From Streptomyces abyssalis (GTDB lineage: Bacteria > Actinomycetota > Actinomycetes > Streptomycetales > Streptomycetaceae), in the NCBI RefSeq assembly GCF_001751365.1, contig NZ_LJGT01000035.1:62674-126673 (forward strand): a stretch of DNA of 64,000 nt. The letters are read 5' to 3'. The notes beneath the pieces are model-generated. The model did not search any database. It was not told the DNA's origin and was given only the letters and a program-made list of their open reading frames with translations. Within the stretch, counting starts at the first letter, position 1; each line of letters begins with the position of its first letter. Made by a program: the position numbers and the translations under genes. This document shows, in pieces, positions 18,328-26,553 of the stretch.

Positions 18328-19227
18328 GTGGACGCCGAAGAGAGCGATGCGACCGAGGTCGAGGTGTTCGAGGAGCACCGGCCGGTCCTGCTCGGCGTGG
18401 CCTACCGCATGCTGGGCCGCGTCGCAGACGCCGAGGACATCGTCCAGGACGCCTGGCTGCGCTGGGCCTCGGCCGGGCGCGGGGAGGTGCGGGAGCCCAG
18501 GGCGTTCCTCGTACGCGTCACCACCCGGCTCGCCCTGGACCGGCTGCGCTCGGCGCAGCACCGTCGCGAGACCTACGTCGGACCGTGGCTGCCCGAGCCG
18601 CTGCCCACCGACATCCATGCCGGTCAGGTGCCGGACGGCGCCGACCGCGTGATGCTGGCCGAGTCCGTCTCGGTGGCCGTGCTGGTGGTCCTGGAGTCCC
18701 TCTCGCCTCTGGAGCGTGCGGTGTTCGTGCTGCGCGAGGCGTTCGGCTTCCCCCACGAGGAGATCGCCGCGGTGCTGGACCGCAGCCCGGCCGCCGTACG
18801 GCAGCTCGCCTCACGTGCGCGTGCGCACGTCTCGGAGCGCACCCCCCGCTACGAGGTGGACCCGGCACAGCAGCGTGAGCTGACGACGCGGTTCCTCGAC
18901 GCCGCCTCCCGCGGCGACATCAACGGCCTGCTGGAGCTGCTCGCACCCGACGTGCGTGTGGTCGGCGACGGCGGAGGCAAGGCCAAGGCGCCGCTGCGGA
19001 CGATCACTTCGGCCGGCAAGGTGAGCCGCTTCATCCTGGGCATCGCCCAACAGGGCCTCGCCGACATGGAGTTCGCCCTGACAGAGCTCAACGGCGCGGC
19101 AGCCACCGTCGGTTCCATCGGGGGCAAGCCGGCGGCTGTGATGTTCCTGGACGTGGCCGACGGCCGCATCCGCTCCGTCTATCTGCTGGCCAACCCGGAC
19201 AAGCTGGCTCATCTGCGGACCCCTTGA
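18328..19227 (+). CDS. ECF41-group RNA polymerase sigma factor (SigJ-like) with SnoaL-like C-terminal domain
   Basis: A 299-residue ECF sigma factor. Sigma region 2 (FEEHRPVLLGVAYRMLG, DAEDIVQDAWLRW) and region 4 (LSPLERAVFVLREAFGFPHEEIA) are followed by a C-terminal extension of about 110 residues. The three ECF41 hallmark motifs are all present: WLPEP in the linker (87-91), DGGGK (214-218) and NPDKL near the end (289-293). In characterised ECF41 members the extension replaces a separate anti-sigma factor. The start is GTG 18328, with weak ribosome site. It is convergent with an SDR and divergent from an alpha/beta hydrolase; no carboxymuconolactone-decarboxylase-type partner is adjacent. 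Confidence 0.92.
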   Translation: MDAEESDATEVEVFEEHRPVLLGVAYRMLGRVADAEDIVQDAWLRWASAGRGEVREPRAFLVRVTTRLALDRLRSAQHRRETYVGPWLPEPLPTDIHAGQVPDGADRVMLAESVSVAVLVVLESLSPLERAVFVLREAFGFPHEEIAAVLDRSPAAVRQLASRARAHVSERTPRYEVDPAQQRELTTRFLDAASRGDINGLLELLAPDVRVVGDGGGKAKAPLRTITSAGKVSRFILGIAQQGLADMEFALTELNGAAATVGSIGGKPAAVMFLDVADGRIRSVYLLANPDKLAHLRTP

Positions 19228-19251
19228 GCGGCATGCCCTGAACGGATCGCC

Positions 19252-19305
19252 CTGAACGGACCGCCCTGGCACCGGCCACGGCCGGTGCCAGGGCGGTCCG
19301 TTCAG
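19252..19305. terminator. Perfect 26-bp hairpin overlapping a stop codon
   Basis: Bases 19252-19277 and 19280-19305 are exact reverse complements with only two bases between them. The right arm contains the TGA of the minus-strand SDR gene (19302-19304). It lies between the converging sigma factor and SDR genes and should terminate both. Confidence 0.85.
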
Positions 19306-20057
19306 ATTCCGCCGGTGACCCGCAGCACCGCACCGTTCGTGAACGACGCCTCGTCCGAGAGCAGCCACGCCACCGCGGCCGCGACCTCGTCCGGCTCGCC
19401 CGGCCGTCCCACCGGAATTGCCGCCGCCTTCTTCCAGGGCCGCTCCGGGTCTCCCATCGTGGCGTGCATCTCCGTCAGAACGGCCCCGGGCTGGACCGAG
19501 TTGACCCGTACGCCCTCCGGCCCGAACTCCTTCGCGAGGCCGACCGTCATCGCGTCGACGGCCGCCTTCGACGCCGCGTAGTGCACGTACTCGCCCGGAG
19601 CGCCGAGGGTCGCCGCCGCCGAGGAGATGTTCACCATGCTGCCGCCGTCGCCGCCGTGCTCGGTCGACATCTCCAGCAGGGCGCGGCGCGCGCACAGCAG
19701 CGCACCGAGCACGTTCACATCGAGGACGCGGCGCATCACGTCCGTCGGCGTCTCGGTGAAGCGGCCGAGGGGCCCGGTCACTCCGGCGTTGTTCACCAGG
19801 CCCGTCACGGGCCCCAGTTCCTCGCGCACAGTGGTGAAGAGCCCGTCCACGTCCGCCTCGACGCTGGTGTCCAGCTGTACGGCCAGGGCGCGCACCCCTT
19901 CGGCGCGTACCGCCTGCGCTGTTCTCTCGGCGGCTTCGCGTGAGCGCTCGTACCCGATGGCCACGTGCTGTCCCGCCCGCGCCAGGCGCACGGCGACGGC
20001 TGCTCCGATGCCGCGGCTGCCGCCGGTGACGACCGTGATCCGCTGCCGTGTGGTCAT
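19302..20057 (-). CDS. SDR family oxidoreductase (FabG-like)
   Basis: A 251-residue classical SDR with TGGSRGIG (11-18), NNAG (89-92), catalytic Ser145/146, Tyr160 and Lys164 (YAASK), and a C-terminal SFTNGAVLRVTGGI. It most resembles 3-oxoacyl reductase-like or glucose dehydrogenase-like SDRs. It starts at ATG 20057. Its 5' side shares a 200-bp spacer with the GntR regulator gene, whose operator-like palindromes lie about 50-90 bp upstream of this start, so GntR control of this gene is plausible. Substrate is unknown. Confidence 0.85.
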   Translation of the reverse strand: MTTRQRITVVTGGSRGIGAAVAVRLARAGQHVAIGYERSREAAERTAQAVRAEGVRALAVQLDTSVEADVDGLFTTVREELGPVTGLVNNAGVTGPLGRFTETPTDVMRRVLDVNVLGALLCARRALLEMSTEHGGDGGSMVNISSAAATLGAPGEYVHYAASKAAVDAMTVGLAKEFGPEGVRVNSVQPGAVLTEMHATMGDPERPWKKAAAIPVGRPGEPDEVAAAVAWLLSDEASFTNGAVLRVTGGI

Positions 20058-20105
20058 GGCTCCTCACCTTCATTGATGAACGATGATCGATCATTGCACC
20101 CCCGG

Positions 20106-20150
20106 CTGGTCATGGCCAGATCTCACCCGTTTCGGATTGGTCTTGACCAA
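20106..20150. promoter_or_regulatory. Two tandem TGGTC-type palindromes, likely GntR operators
   Basis: CTGGTCATGGCCAG (20106-20119) and TTGGTCTTGACCAA (20137-20150) share the pattern TGGTCnnGnCCA, and their centres are 31 bp apart, close to three helical turns. The second is a perfect palindrome around TT. The pattern resembles known GntR/HutC sites such as TGGTCTAGACCA of DasR/NagR. Both lie between the SDR and GntR genes. Confidence 0.6.
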
Positions 20151-20171
20151 CTCTTATGGCGGCCTTAAGGT
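20143..20171 (+). promoter_or_regulatory. Candidate promoter of the GntR gene
   Basis: TTGACC (20143-20148) and TAAGGT (20166-20171) are separated by 17 bp, a good housekeeping-sigma arrangement. The -35 box lies inside the downstream palindrome, so a bound repressor would block it. An inverted repeat (AAGGTC and GACCTT) follows at 20167-20191. The leader to the GTG start would be about 80 nt. Confidence 0.5.
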
Positions 20172-20257
20172 CGGCCATACGCAAGGACCTTTAAAAAACA
20201 AGCACGCATAAAGCCCGTCCGGAACGCGGCAGGCTGACAGGGGAAGGCGGAGCCACA

Positions 20258-21067
20258 GTGGGGACCACACAGCTGGACACGGTGCCGGAGCCGAAGTACT
20301 GGCACCTGAAGACCGTGCTGTCGGACGCGCTGGACTCCGAGTTCGCGGTCGGCGAGATCCTGCCGAACGAGCGCGAACTGGCCGCACGTTTCGGCGTCGC
20401 CCGCGCCACCCTCCGGCAGGCCCTCGAACAGCTCGAACTCGAGGGCAGGCTGCAGCGCAGGCGCGGCGTCGGCACCACCGTCGCTCCGCCCCGCTTCGGC
20501 GTGGACGTCGTCCAGGGCGAGCAGGGCTGGCCGGGCACCCCGGACGACGCCTGGCAGACCGGCGAGAGCGAGGAGACCGCGCCCCCAGCCGGCGTTGCCG
20601 CACTGCTGGGCCATGAGCAGGGCGAGCCGGTCCACTCCGTGCGCCGTACGCGCATGACGCACGGTCAGCCGGTGGCGACCGAGGTGCTCTACGTACCGCA
20701 CTCCTCGGTCCCCGCGCTGCCCGCCGCGGAGCCCGGTGCCGGTGCCGCACGCGGCCGCGCCGTGCTGCGGGAGCTGCAGCGCCTGGACCTGGAGGGCCAG
20801 GAGCGCACCGTGGAGCTGGGTTCCGTACGCGCCGACGACGCACGGCAGCTCGACCGGCTGCCCGGCGCTCCCGTGCTGGTCGTCACCACCTGCTACATCG
20901 CGCAGGGCACCACGGCCGCCGTAGGGGTCTCCACCTACCGTGCCGACACCTGCCGCCTCACCTTCGGCGACAGCAAGGTGCCCGAGCCCCTGATGACGGG
21001 CGCCGACGGGCCCGCCGAACCGGCCCACCGCAGGCACCGCGCCGGAGCGCGTCTCAGCCGGCGTTGA
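20258..21067 (+). CDS. GntR/HutC family transcriptional regulator
   Basis: A 269-residue regulator. Residues about 15-80 form the winged helix-turn-helix (ILPNERELAARFGVARATLRQALEQL, then RRRGVGTTV wing). Residues about 95-240 match the UTRA effector domain (HSVRRTRMTHGQPVATEVLYVP, then a closing YRADTCRLTFG). UTRA proteins sense sugar phosphates, urocanate or similar small ligands. The start is GTG 20258 after GGGAAGGCGGAG. Two operator-like palindromes and a promoter lie upstream. Its 3' end overlaps the ROK gene on the opposite strand by 14 bp. Confidence 0.9.
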   Translation: MGTTQLDTVPEPKYWHLKTVLSDALDSEFAVGEILPNERELAARFGVARATLRQALEQLELEGRLQRRRGVGTTVAPPRFGVDVVQGEQGWPGTPDDAWQTGESEETAPPAGVAALLGHEQGEPVHSVRRTRMTHGQPVATEVLYVPHSSVPALPAAEPGAGAARGRAVLRELQRLDLEGQERTVELGSVRADDARQLDRLPGAPVLVVTTCYIAQGTTAAVGVSTYRADTCRLTFGDSKVPEPLMTGADGPAEPAHRRHRAGARLSRR

Positions 21068-22205
21068 CGCTGAACAGCTCGCTCTCGACCTCGTCGAGAG
21101 CGAGCCGCAGCGCTCCGGTGGCCACCGCCGCCTCGCCCAGCTCCGACAGCGCGACGCGCGGCGGCCGCAGACAGTAACGCTGCAACTCGCCGCGCAGGGG
21201 CTCCAGTACGTCGTCCAGCCCTGATGCCCAGCCGCCGATCACGACCAGTTCGGGGTCGAGCGCGAGTACCAGCGCCGCCACGTCGTGCACCAGCCGCTGC
21301 ACGAACCGTTCCATGGCCCGCTCCGCGCGCTCGTCGCCCGCGCGGGCGAGGGCGAAGACCCGGGCCACGGCCGTCTCGTCTAGCGGATGGAGCGGCTCAC
21401 CGGTGGTCGAGAGCAGCCGCTCCGGAGTGGCCTCGCGGCCCAGCAGGTGCAGCGCGCCGATCTCCCCGGCGGCCCCGCCGAACCCGCGGTGCAGCCGCCC
21501 CCCGATCAGTGACCCGGCGCCGGGGCTCAGCCCGACCAGCACCATGACGACGTCCTCGGCACCTGCCGCCGCCCCCTGCCAACGCTCCGCGACGACACCG
21601 GCGTTGGCGTCGTTCTCGACCAGCACCGGGCAGTTGAACGCCTCGCGCAGCCGTTCGCCGAGCTGCAGTCCCGTCCATCCGGGCAGTGCGGTGCTCAGCC
21701 GCACGGTGCCGTCGGCATCGACGATGCCCGGTGTGCCCACGCCCACAGCGCGCAGCGACCGGCACCCCACCCCGCTCGCATCGAGGAGCTCGGCGACGGT
21801 GCCGTGTGCCTGCGCCAGCCGCTCCTCCGCGCCCGCTTCCTCGTCGACGTCGTGGGTGACTGTGCCGGTGAAGCCGCCGGTGAGATCGGCCAGTACGGCT
21901 GCCGTGCGGTGCGATCCGATCTCGACCCCGAGCGCGTGCCCGGCCTCGGCGCGGAAGCGGAAGCGGCGCGCCGGACGTCCGCGCCGTGCCGCGTGCTCCG
22001 TGCCGCCGGGGCTCTCCTCGGCCAGACCCGCTTCGACAAGTCCCTCGACGACGCCCTCGACGGTGGGACGGGACAGCTCGGTGGCCTGCGCGAGGTCGGT
22101 CAGCGTCAGCGGGGCGCGGCCGAACTCCGAGCGCAGCACGCGCAGCACGGCGGTCGAGTTGATGCGTCGCAGCAGAGAAGGATCTCTGCCGGAGAGCCGC
22201 GCCAA
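21054..22205 (-). CDS. ROK family transcriptional regulator
   Basis: A 383-residue protein with an N-terminal winged helix (LLRRINSTAVLRVL, LTLTDLAQATELSRPTVEGVVEGL) and a C-terminal ROK sugar-kinase-like fold (LGVEIGSHRTAAVLADL, GVGTPGIVDADGTV, ENDANAGVVAE). The Cys-rich zinc motif of classic ROK members is absent where expected; the segment reads LHLLGREATPERLL. TTG 22205 is chosen because GGGAGG lies five bases upstream and the protein length then suits the family; GTG 22280 would add 25 atypical residues. ROK regulators control sugar uptake genes; the target is not evident. Confidence 0.85.
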   Translation of the reverse strand: MARLSGRDPSLLRRINSTAVLRVLRSEFGRAPLTLTDLAQATELSRPTVEGVVEGLVEAGLAEESPGGTEHAARRGRPARRFRFRAEAGHALGVEIGSHRTAAVLADLTGGFTGTVTHDVDEEAGAEERLAQAHGTVAELLDASGVGCRSLRAVGVGTPGIVDADGTVRLSTALPGWTGLQLGERLREAFNCPVLVENDANAGVVAERWQGAAAGAEDVVMVLVGLSPGAGSLIGGRLHRGFGGAAGEIGALHLLGREATPERLLSTTGEPLHPLDETAVARVFALARAGDERAERAMERFVQRLVHDVAALVLALDPELVVIGGWASGLDDVLEPLRGELQRYCLRPPRVALSELGEAAVATGALRLALDEVESELFSVNAG

Positions 22206-22276
22206 GTCCGCCTCCCTGCCTGAGTCCAGGGACGGATGGTATCCGGTGCGGTGTGTTACCGCGAGTAGGGGAGCCT

Positions 22277-22333
22277 TCACCCGGGCGCTGCGAAGCCTGA
22301 CTCGTACGCCACGATCACCGCCTGAGTGCGGTC
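22277..22333 (-). pseudogene. C-terminal remnant of a LuxR-type response regulator
   Basis: On the minus strand the last 18 codons before TGA read DRTQAVIVAYESGFAAPG. This is the usual final helix of NarL/LuxR response regulators (DR-QAVV-AYE-G---PG). Nothing homologous precedes it: further upstream on that strand the frame runs into the antisense of a permease gene. The rest of the regulator has been lost. Confidence 0.6.
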
Positions 22334-22865
22334 GATCGCGTTCGGAGTGGTGGCGTTCTCCTCGGAGTTCCACAACGGGGCGCTGCGGGTGTCCCTGGCC
22401 GCGGTGCCGCGCCGCAACCTTCTCCTCGCGGCCAAGGCGGCGGTCGTAGGCGGTCTGGCCCTGGCGTCCGGCCTGGTCACGGGTGTGGTCACGTTCCTGT
22501 CCGGACAGGCGTTCCTCGGGGACGGCGGACTCGGTCTCACGTCACCCGGAGCCCTGCGGGCGTGCGTCGGGTGCGGCCTCTACCTCGCGCTCATGGCGCT
22601 GCTGGCGGCGGGCCTGACCGCTCTGCTGCGCAGCGGGATCGCCGTACTCAGCGTCCTCATCCCCTTCCTGCTGATCGTGGGGTTCGTCATCAGCGACGCC
22701 GCGGGGAGCGTCGCAGGCTATCTGCCGGACAGGGCAGGCCAGTTGGTGCTCCACCAGACCCAGGAGAGTTCCCTCGGCCCGTGGACCGGCCTGGGGGTGA
22801 CGGCACTGTGGGCGGCGGCCGCGCTGGGCGCGGGCTGGCTGTCTCTGCGGCGCCGCGACACGTGA
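22326..22865 (+). pseudogene. ABC-2 type permease, 5'-truncated
   Basis: The frame opens right after TGA 22323-22325 and encodes 179 residues that match only the rear two thirds of an ABC-2 exporter permease: GVVAFSSEFHNGALRVSLAAVPRRNLLLAAKAAVV followed by four hydrophobic segments and a WLSLRRRDT tail. The normal first 80-100 residues, with the N-terminal cytoplasmic segment and first membrane helix, are missing. A GTG at 22326 could still start translation. No ABC ATPase gene is adjacent. It is probably non-functional and is joined at its left end to the response-regulator remnant. Confidence 0.7.
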
Positions 22866-22995
22866 GACGGGCGGGACCGGCGGCCGGTGCCGCCCCGTTG
22901 CGGGCGCCCGCCTCGCAACGGGCCCCGGCCGCCGCCCTGCCCGTGACCGCCCTCGTGCGTATCCGGATGTCGGCCGTGGACGGTTTACTGGGACG

Positions 22996-23436
22996 ATGAG
23001 CGACCTCGCACAACACCTGGCCACCATCGAGCTGTTACGCGCCAGGCACTTCCCCGCCCGGCACGGCAGGGAAGCCGGCGTGGTCAGCGGCCCGGGCTAC
23101 CACGTGGCGGAGCTGTCCACGAGTGAGGGTTTCTGGGAGGACGACGGCACTGCGCGTTCCGCCACGGAGGACCAATACGGCGCGGAGTGCGGGGCGTTGA
23201 GCATGCTGCTCACCCGGCGGTGGGGCGAGCCGCAGGTCGTCAGCCTGTACGGCGTCCTGACGCGGAGTACGGAGGGCGAGGAGATGACCGAGCCGTGGCA
23301 GGGGCTGAGCGGCGGCGTCCCCTACGTGGAGCTGTGGCAGGCGGACGGCCGGTGGATAGCGGTGGGCGTCTCGCAGCAGGGCCCCGAGCTGCCCTTCCAG
23401 CTCATCGCCGCCGTCACCGTCAACGACCCTCCCTAG
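22996..23436 (+). CDS. Hypothetical protein
   Basis: A 146-residue soluble protein, acidic, with no motif I recognise. It has well-formed alternating hydrophobic segments (YHVAELSTSEGFWED, PYVELWQADGRWIAVGVSQQGPELPFQLIAAVTV) and normal codon bias, so it looks like a genuine protein. The ATG at 22996 has GGGA only two bases upstream. Its last 17 bp overlap the 3' end of mug on the other strand. Function unknown. Confidence 0.65.
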   Translation: MSDLAQHLATIELLRARHFPARHGREAGVVSGPGYHVAELSTSEGFWEDDGTARSATEDQYGAECGALSMLLTRRWGEPQVVSLYGVLTRSTEGEEMTEPWQGLSGGVPYVELWQADGRWIAVGVSQQGPELPFQLIAAVTVNDPP

Positions 23437-24052
23437 GCCCTGTCCTGCGCCCCCGTTCCGGCCCGGGGCGGGAGGCCTCCGCCGCCGGTCCCTGCCCGGC
23501 CGCGGCCGCCTCCCGCAGCCGGGCGTACTCCTCGGCCATGGCCTGCGGCGTCCAGTGGGCGTTGAGGCCACTGGGGTTGGGCAGCACCCATACACGCGCC
23601 CCGCCGATCAGCCGTTCCTGCGGGCCGATCCGAGCCGCTCGCTCGCCGAAGGCCGTGCGGTAGGCGGTCACACCCACGACGGCCAGCCACAGCGGCCGCA
23701 GCCGGGTCACCTTCTCCGCGAGCTGCCTGCCGCCCTCCCGGTACTCCTCGTCGCTCAGCTCGTCGGCCCGTGCGCTGGCCCGCTGCACGACGTTGGTGAT
23801 GCCCAGCCCGTACGTCAGCAGTTCACGCTCCTCGTCGGGCCGCAACACGCGCGGCGTGAACCCGGACGCGTGCAGGACCGGCCAGAACCTGTTGCCCGGC
23901 CGGGCGAAGTGATGCCCCGTCGCCGCCGACATCAGGCCCGGGTTGATGCCGCAGAAGAGCACCCTCAGCCCTTCCGCGGTCACGTCCGGGACGAGTCTGC
24001 CGCGGGCGGCCTCCAGCTCCTCCCGGCTCAGGCGAGGAGCGCGCCGCGTCAG
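23420..24052 (-). CDS. mug: G/U mismatch-specific uracil-DNA glycosylase
   Basis: A 210-residue Mug/TDG family glycosylase that removes uracil or thymine opposite guanine in base-excision repair. The catalytic motif GINPGLMSAATGHHFARPGN and the second motif LPNPSGLNAHWT are intact. Homologues start just before the PxxLxAARGR region. Here the only fitting initiator is CTG 24052, which overlaps the purB stop as CTGA and has GGAG seven bases upstream; there is no ATG, GTG or TTG in frame nearby except an internal GTG that would remove the first helix. It probably depends on purB for translation. Confidence 0.88.
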   Translation of the reverse strand: MTRRAPRLSREELEAARGRLVPDVTAEGLRVLFCGINPGLMSAATGHHFARPGNRFWPVLHASGFTPRVLRPDEERELLTYGLGITNVVQRASARADELSDEEYREGGRQLAEKVTRLRPLWLAVVGVTAYRTAFGERAARIGPQERLIGGARVWVLPNPSGLNAHWTPQAMAEEYARLREAAAAGQGPAAEASRPGPERGRRTGPREGR

Positions 24053-25476
24053 AGGATCGCTCCAGGCGTGTAGGCGGCGGCCTCCGGGTGCTCCTTGGTG
24101 ACCTCCTCGATACGGGCGATCACCGCGCCCACCTGGCCGGCCGCCGCGCCGGTGAAGGCGAGCCGGTCCTCCATGAGGGCGCCCAACTCCTCGCGTCCCA
24201 GCGGGATCCGCTCGTCCTCGGCGAGCCGGTCCAGCAGTTCGTTGCGCTCCGCACCCGCGCGCAGCGCCAGCGCCGAGGCCACGGCGTGCTCCTTGATCAC
24301 CTCGTGTGCGCTCTCCCGGCCGACCCCGGCCCGTACGGACGCCATCAGCACCTTCGTCGTGGCCAGGAAGGGGAGGTAGCGGTCCAGTTCGCGCTCCACG
24401 ACGGCGGGGAAGGTGCCGAACTCCTCCAGCACCGTCAGGAAGGTCTCCATCAGCCCGTCGAAGGCGAAGAAGGCGTCGGGCAGGGCCACCCGCCGCACGA
24501 CGGAGCACGAGACGTCGCCCTCGTTCCACTGGTCGCCTGCGAGCTCGCCCGTCATCGACGCGTAGCCGCGCAGGACGACCATCAGGCCGTTGACGCGCTC
24601 GCAGGAGCGGGTGTTCATCTTGTGCGGCATGGCCGAGGAACCGACCTGCCCCTCCTTGAACCCCTCGGTGACGAGCTCCTGCCCGGCCATCAGCCGGATC
24701 GTCTTCGCAAGCGACGAGGGCGCGGCGGCGAGCTGCACCAGCGCGGTGAGGGCGTCGTGGTCGAGGGAGCGCGGATAGACCTGCCCGACGGAGGTGAGGG
24801 CGTGGGAGAAGCCGAGATGGGAGGCGACCCTGCGCTCCAGTTCGGCCAGCTTCTCCTCGTCGCCGAGGAGATCCAGCATGTCCTGCGAGGTGCCGACGGG
24901 GCCCTTGATGCCGCGCAGCGGGTAGCGGGCGAGCAGATCCGTCAACCGTCCGTGAGCGGCGAGGAGTTCGTCGGCGGCGGTCGCGAATCGCTTGCCGAGT
25001 GTCGTGGCCTGTGCGGCGACGTTGTGCGAACGTCCGGCGACGACCAGTTCCGCGTGCTCACCCGCGAGCCGGCCCAGGCGCGCCAGGAGTGCGACCGTAC
25101 GGTCCCGGGCGATCTCCAGGGAGCGCCGGATCTGCAGCTGCTCGACGTTCTCCGTCAGGTCGCGGGAGGTCATGCCCTTGTGCACGTGCTCGTGCCCGGC
25201 GAGTGCGTTGAACTCCTCGATGCGGGCCTTCACATCGTGGCGGGTGACCCGCTCGCGCTCCGCGATGGAGGCCAGGTCGACGTCTCCGAGCACGCGTTCG
25301 TAGTCGGCGAGCGCCTGCTCCGGGACGTCGACGCCCAGGTCGCGCTGGGTGCGCAGCACCGCGAGCCACAGCCGCCGCTCCAGCACCACCTTCTCTTCCG
25401 GGGACCACAGACGGGTCAGCTGGGCGGACGCGTAGCGGGAGGCGAGGACGTCGGGGATGCGGGGCTTGTCAGTCAC
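24049..25476 (-). CDS. purB: Adenylosuccinate lyase
   Basis: A 475-residue member of the fumarase/aspartase superfamily. It cleaves SAICAR and adenylosuccinate in purine synthesis. The superfamily signature GSSAMPHKMNT is present, together with TSRDLTENVEQLQ and GPVGTSQDMLDLLGD. The start is GTG 25476, giving the usual TDKPRIPDVLASRYAS N-terminus, with GGGCGG just upstream. Its stop overlaps the start of mug. It lies alone apart from mug, as purB often does in Streptomyces. Confidence 0.95.
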   Translation of the reverse strand: MTDKPRIPDVLASRYASAQLTRLWSPEEKVVLERRLWLAVLRTQRDLGVDVPEQALADYERVLGDVDLASIAERERVTRHDVKARIEEFNALAGHEHVHKGMTSRDLTENVEQLQIRRSLEIARDRTVALLARLGRLAGEHAELVVAGRSHNVAAQATTLGKRFATAADELLAAHGRLTDLLARYPLRGIKGPVGTSQDMLDLLGDEEKLAELERRVASHLGFSHALTSVGQVYPRSLDHDALTALVQLAAAPSSLAKTIRLMAGQELVTEGFKEGQVGSSAMPHKMNTRSCERVNGLMVVLRGYASMTGELAGDQWNEGDVSCSVVRRVALPDAFFAFDGLMETFLTVLEEFGTFPAVVERELDRYLPFLATTKVLMASVRAGVGRESAHEVIKEHAVASALALRAGAERNELLDRLAEDERIPLGREELGALMEDRLAFTGAAAGQVGAVIARIEEVTKEHPEAAAYTPGAIL

Positions 25477-25509
25477 ACCGCCCGATTCTACGGGGTGGCG
25501 CACCGGCCT

Positions 25510-26475
25510 CTACTGGGTGTCCTCGCAGGCCAGCGCGGTCAGCTCCGGGCGCTTCGGAGCCCGTCCGTCCCCGCTGGAGCGGCCCGTCAGCCGCCGGCCG
25601 ATCCAGGGCAGCAGATGTTCGCGCGTGAAGCGGACATCGGCACGGCGCCGCGCGAGCCACGCCGGTGCGGGAGACGCCGGGAGCGGTGCGCGCCAGTCCG
25701 AGAGCGCGGGATGCCCGAGCTGCTGGCAGACCGCCTCGGCCACCCGGCGATGGCCCTCTGCGGTCAGATGCAGCCGGTCGACGTCCCACAGCCGCTGATC
25801 GGCCAGGGACGCACCGGTGTACAGGTTCACGACGGTCGCGTCGTACCGTTCGGCCAACTCGTCTATGAAGGCGAACAGTTGCTCCATGCGGCCCCGGCAG
25901 CGCTCCAGTCCGGGACCGTTGCGTCCGGGGCTGTGCATCAGGACCAGCCGCCCGCAGCTGGGGGCCAGCTTCGCCACGCACTCCTCCAGCACGCCGCACA
26001 CCCTGGCCATGTCGCAACGGGGGCGCAGCGTGTCGTTGAGCCCGCCGACGAGCGTGACCAGGTCGGCGTTCATCGCCGCGGCGGTGTCCACCTGCTCTGC
26101 CGCGATCTGCCCGATGAGCTTGCCGCGCACCGCGAGGTTCGCGTACCGGAAGCCTTCCTCGGCATCCTGCCGCGTCCCTGCGGCGGAGGGTGCGGGAGTC
26201 TCCTCGGCGCGGGCGGCGAGACGCGCGGCGAGCAGGTCGGCCCAGCCGCGGTAGCTGCCGTCCGGGAGCCGGTCGGACATGCCTTCGGTGAAGGAGTCGC
26301 CGAGGGCGACGAAGCTGCGGACGACGGGGGCTTCGGGATGCCCGGCGGTGCAGTCCGGCGCCACGGCACCGGCTGTCCCCGCGGATCCGGTTGTCCCGGT
26401 GGCCCCGTCTGTCCCTGCGGAGCCGGTCGTCGTGGCGGACGGGGCCGGCTGCGAAAACTCCTGCGTGCTGCTCAC
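25510..26475 (-). CDS. SGNH/GDSL family hydrolase
   Basis: A 321-residue GDSL esterase/lipase-type protein. Block I FVALGDSFTEG gives the nucleophile Ser61, block III is GGLND, and block V DVDRLHLTAEGH gives the Asp-His pair. Before it lies a low-complexity Ser/Thr/Gly/Ala stretch (residues 13-40) without a signal peptide. The start is GTG 26475. It lies 33 bp from the purB start region on the same strand, downstream of the CNNM genes. The substrate could be an acyl ester or acetylated sugar; undetermined. Confidence 0.85.
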   Translation of the reverse strand: MSSTQEFSQPAPSATTTGSAGTDGATGTTGSAGTAGAVAPDCTAGHPEAPVVRSFVALGDSFTEGMSDRLPDGSYRGWADLLAARLAARAEETPAPSAAGTRQDAEEGFRYANLAVRGKLIGQIAAEQVDTAAAMNADLVTLVGGLNDTLRPRCDMARVCGVLEECVAKLAPSCGRLVLMHSPGRNGPGLERCRGRMEQLFAFIDELAERYDATVVNLYTGASLADQRLWDVDRLHLTAEGHRRVAEAVCQQLGHPALSDWRAPLPASPAPAWLARRRADVRFTREHLLPWIGRRLTGRSSGDGRAPKRPELTALACEDTQ

Positions 26476-26553
26476 GGCCGTCCATCGTATCCGGTTGCTC
26501 CGGGCGACCTTCGGGCGCTCCTCCTGGGCGGCTCAGCTCAGCTCAGCCGCGGC

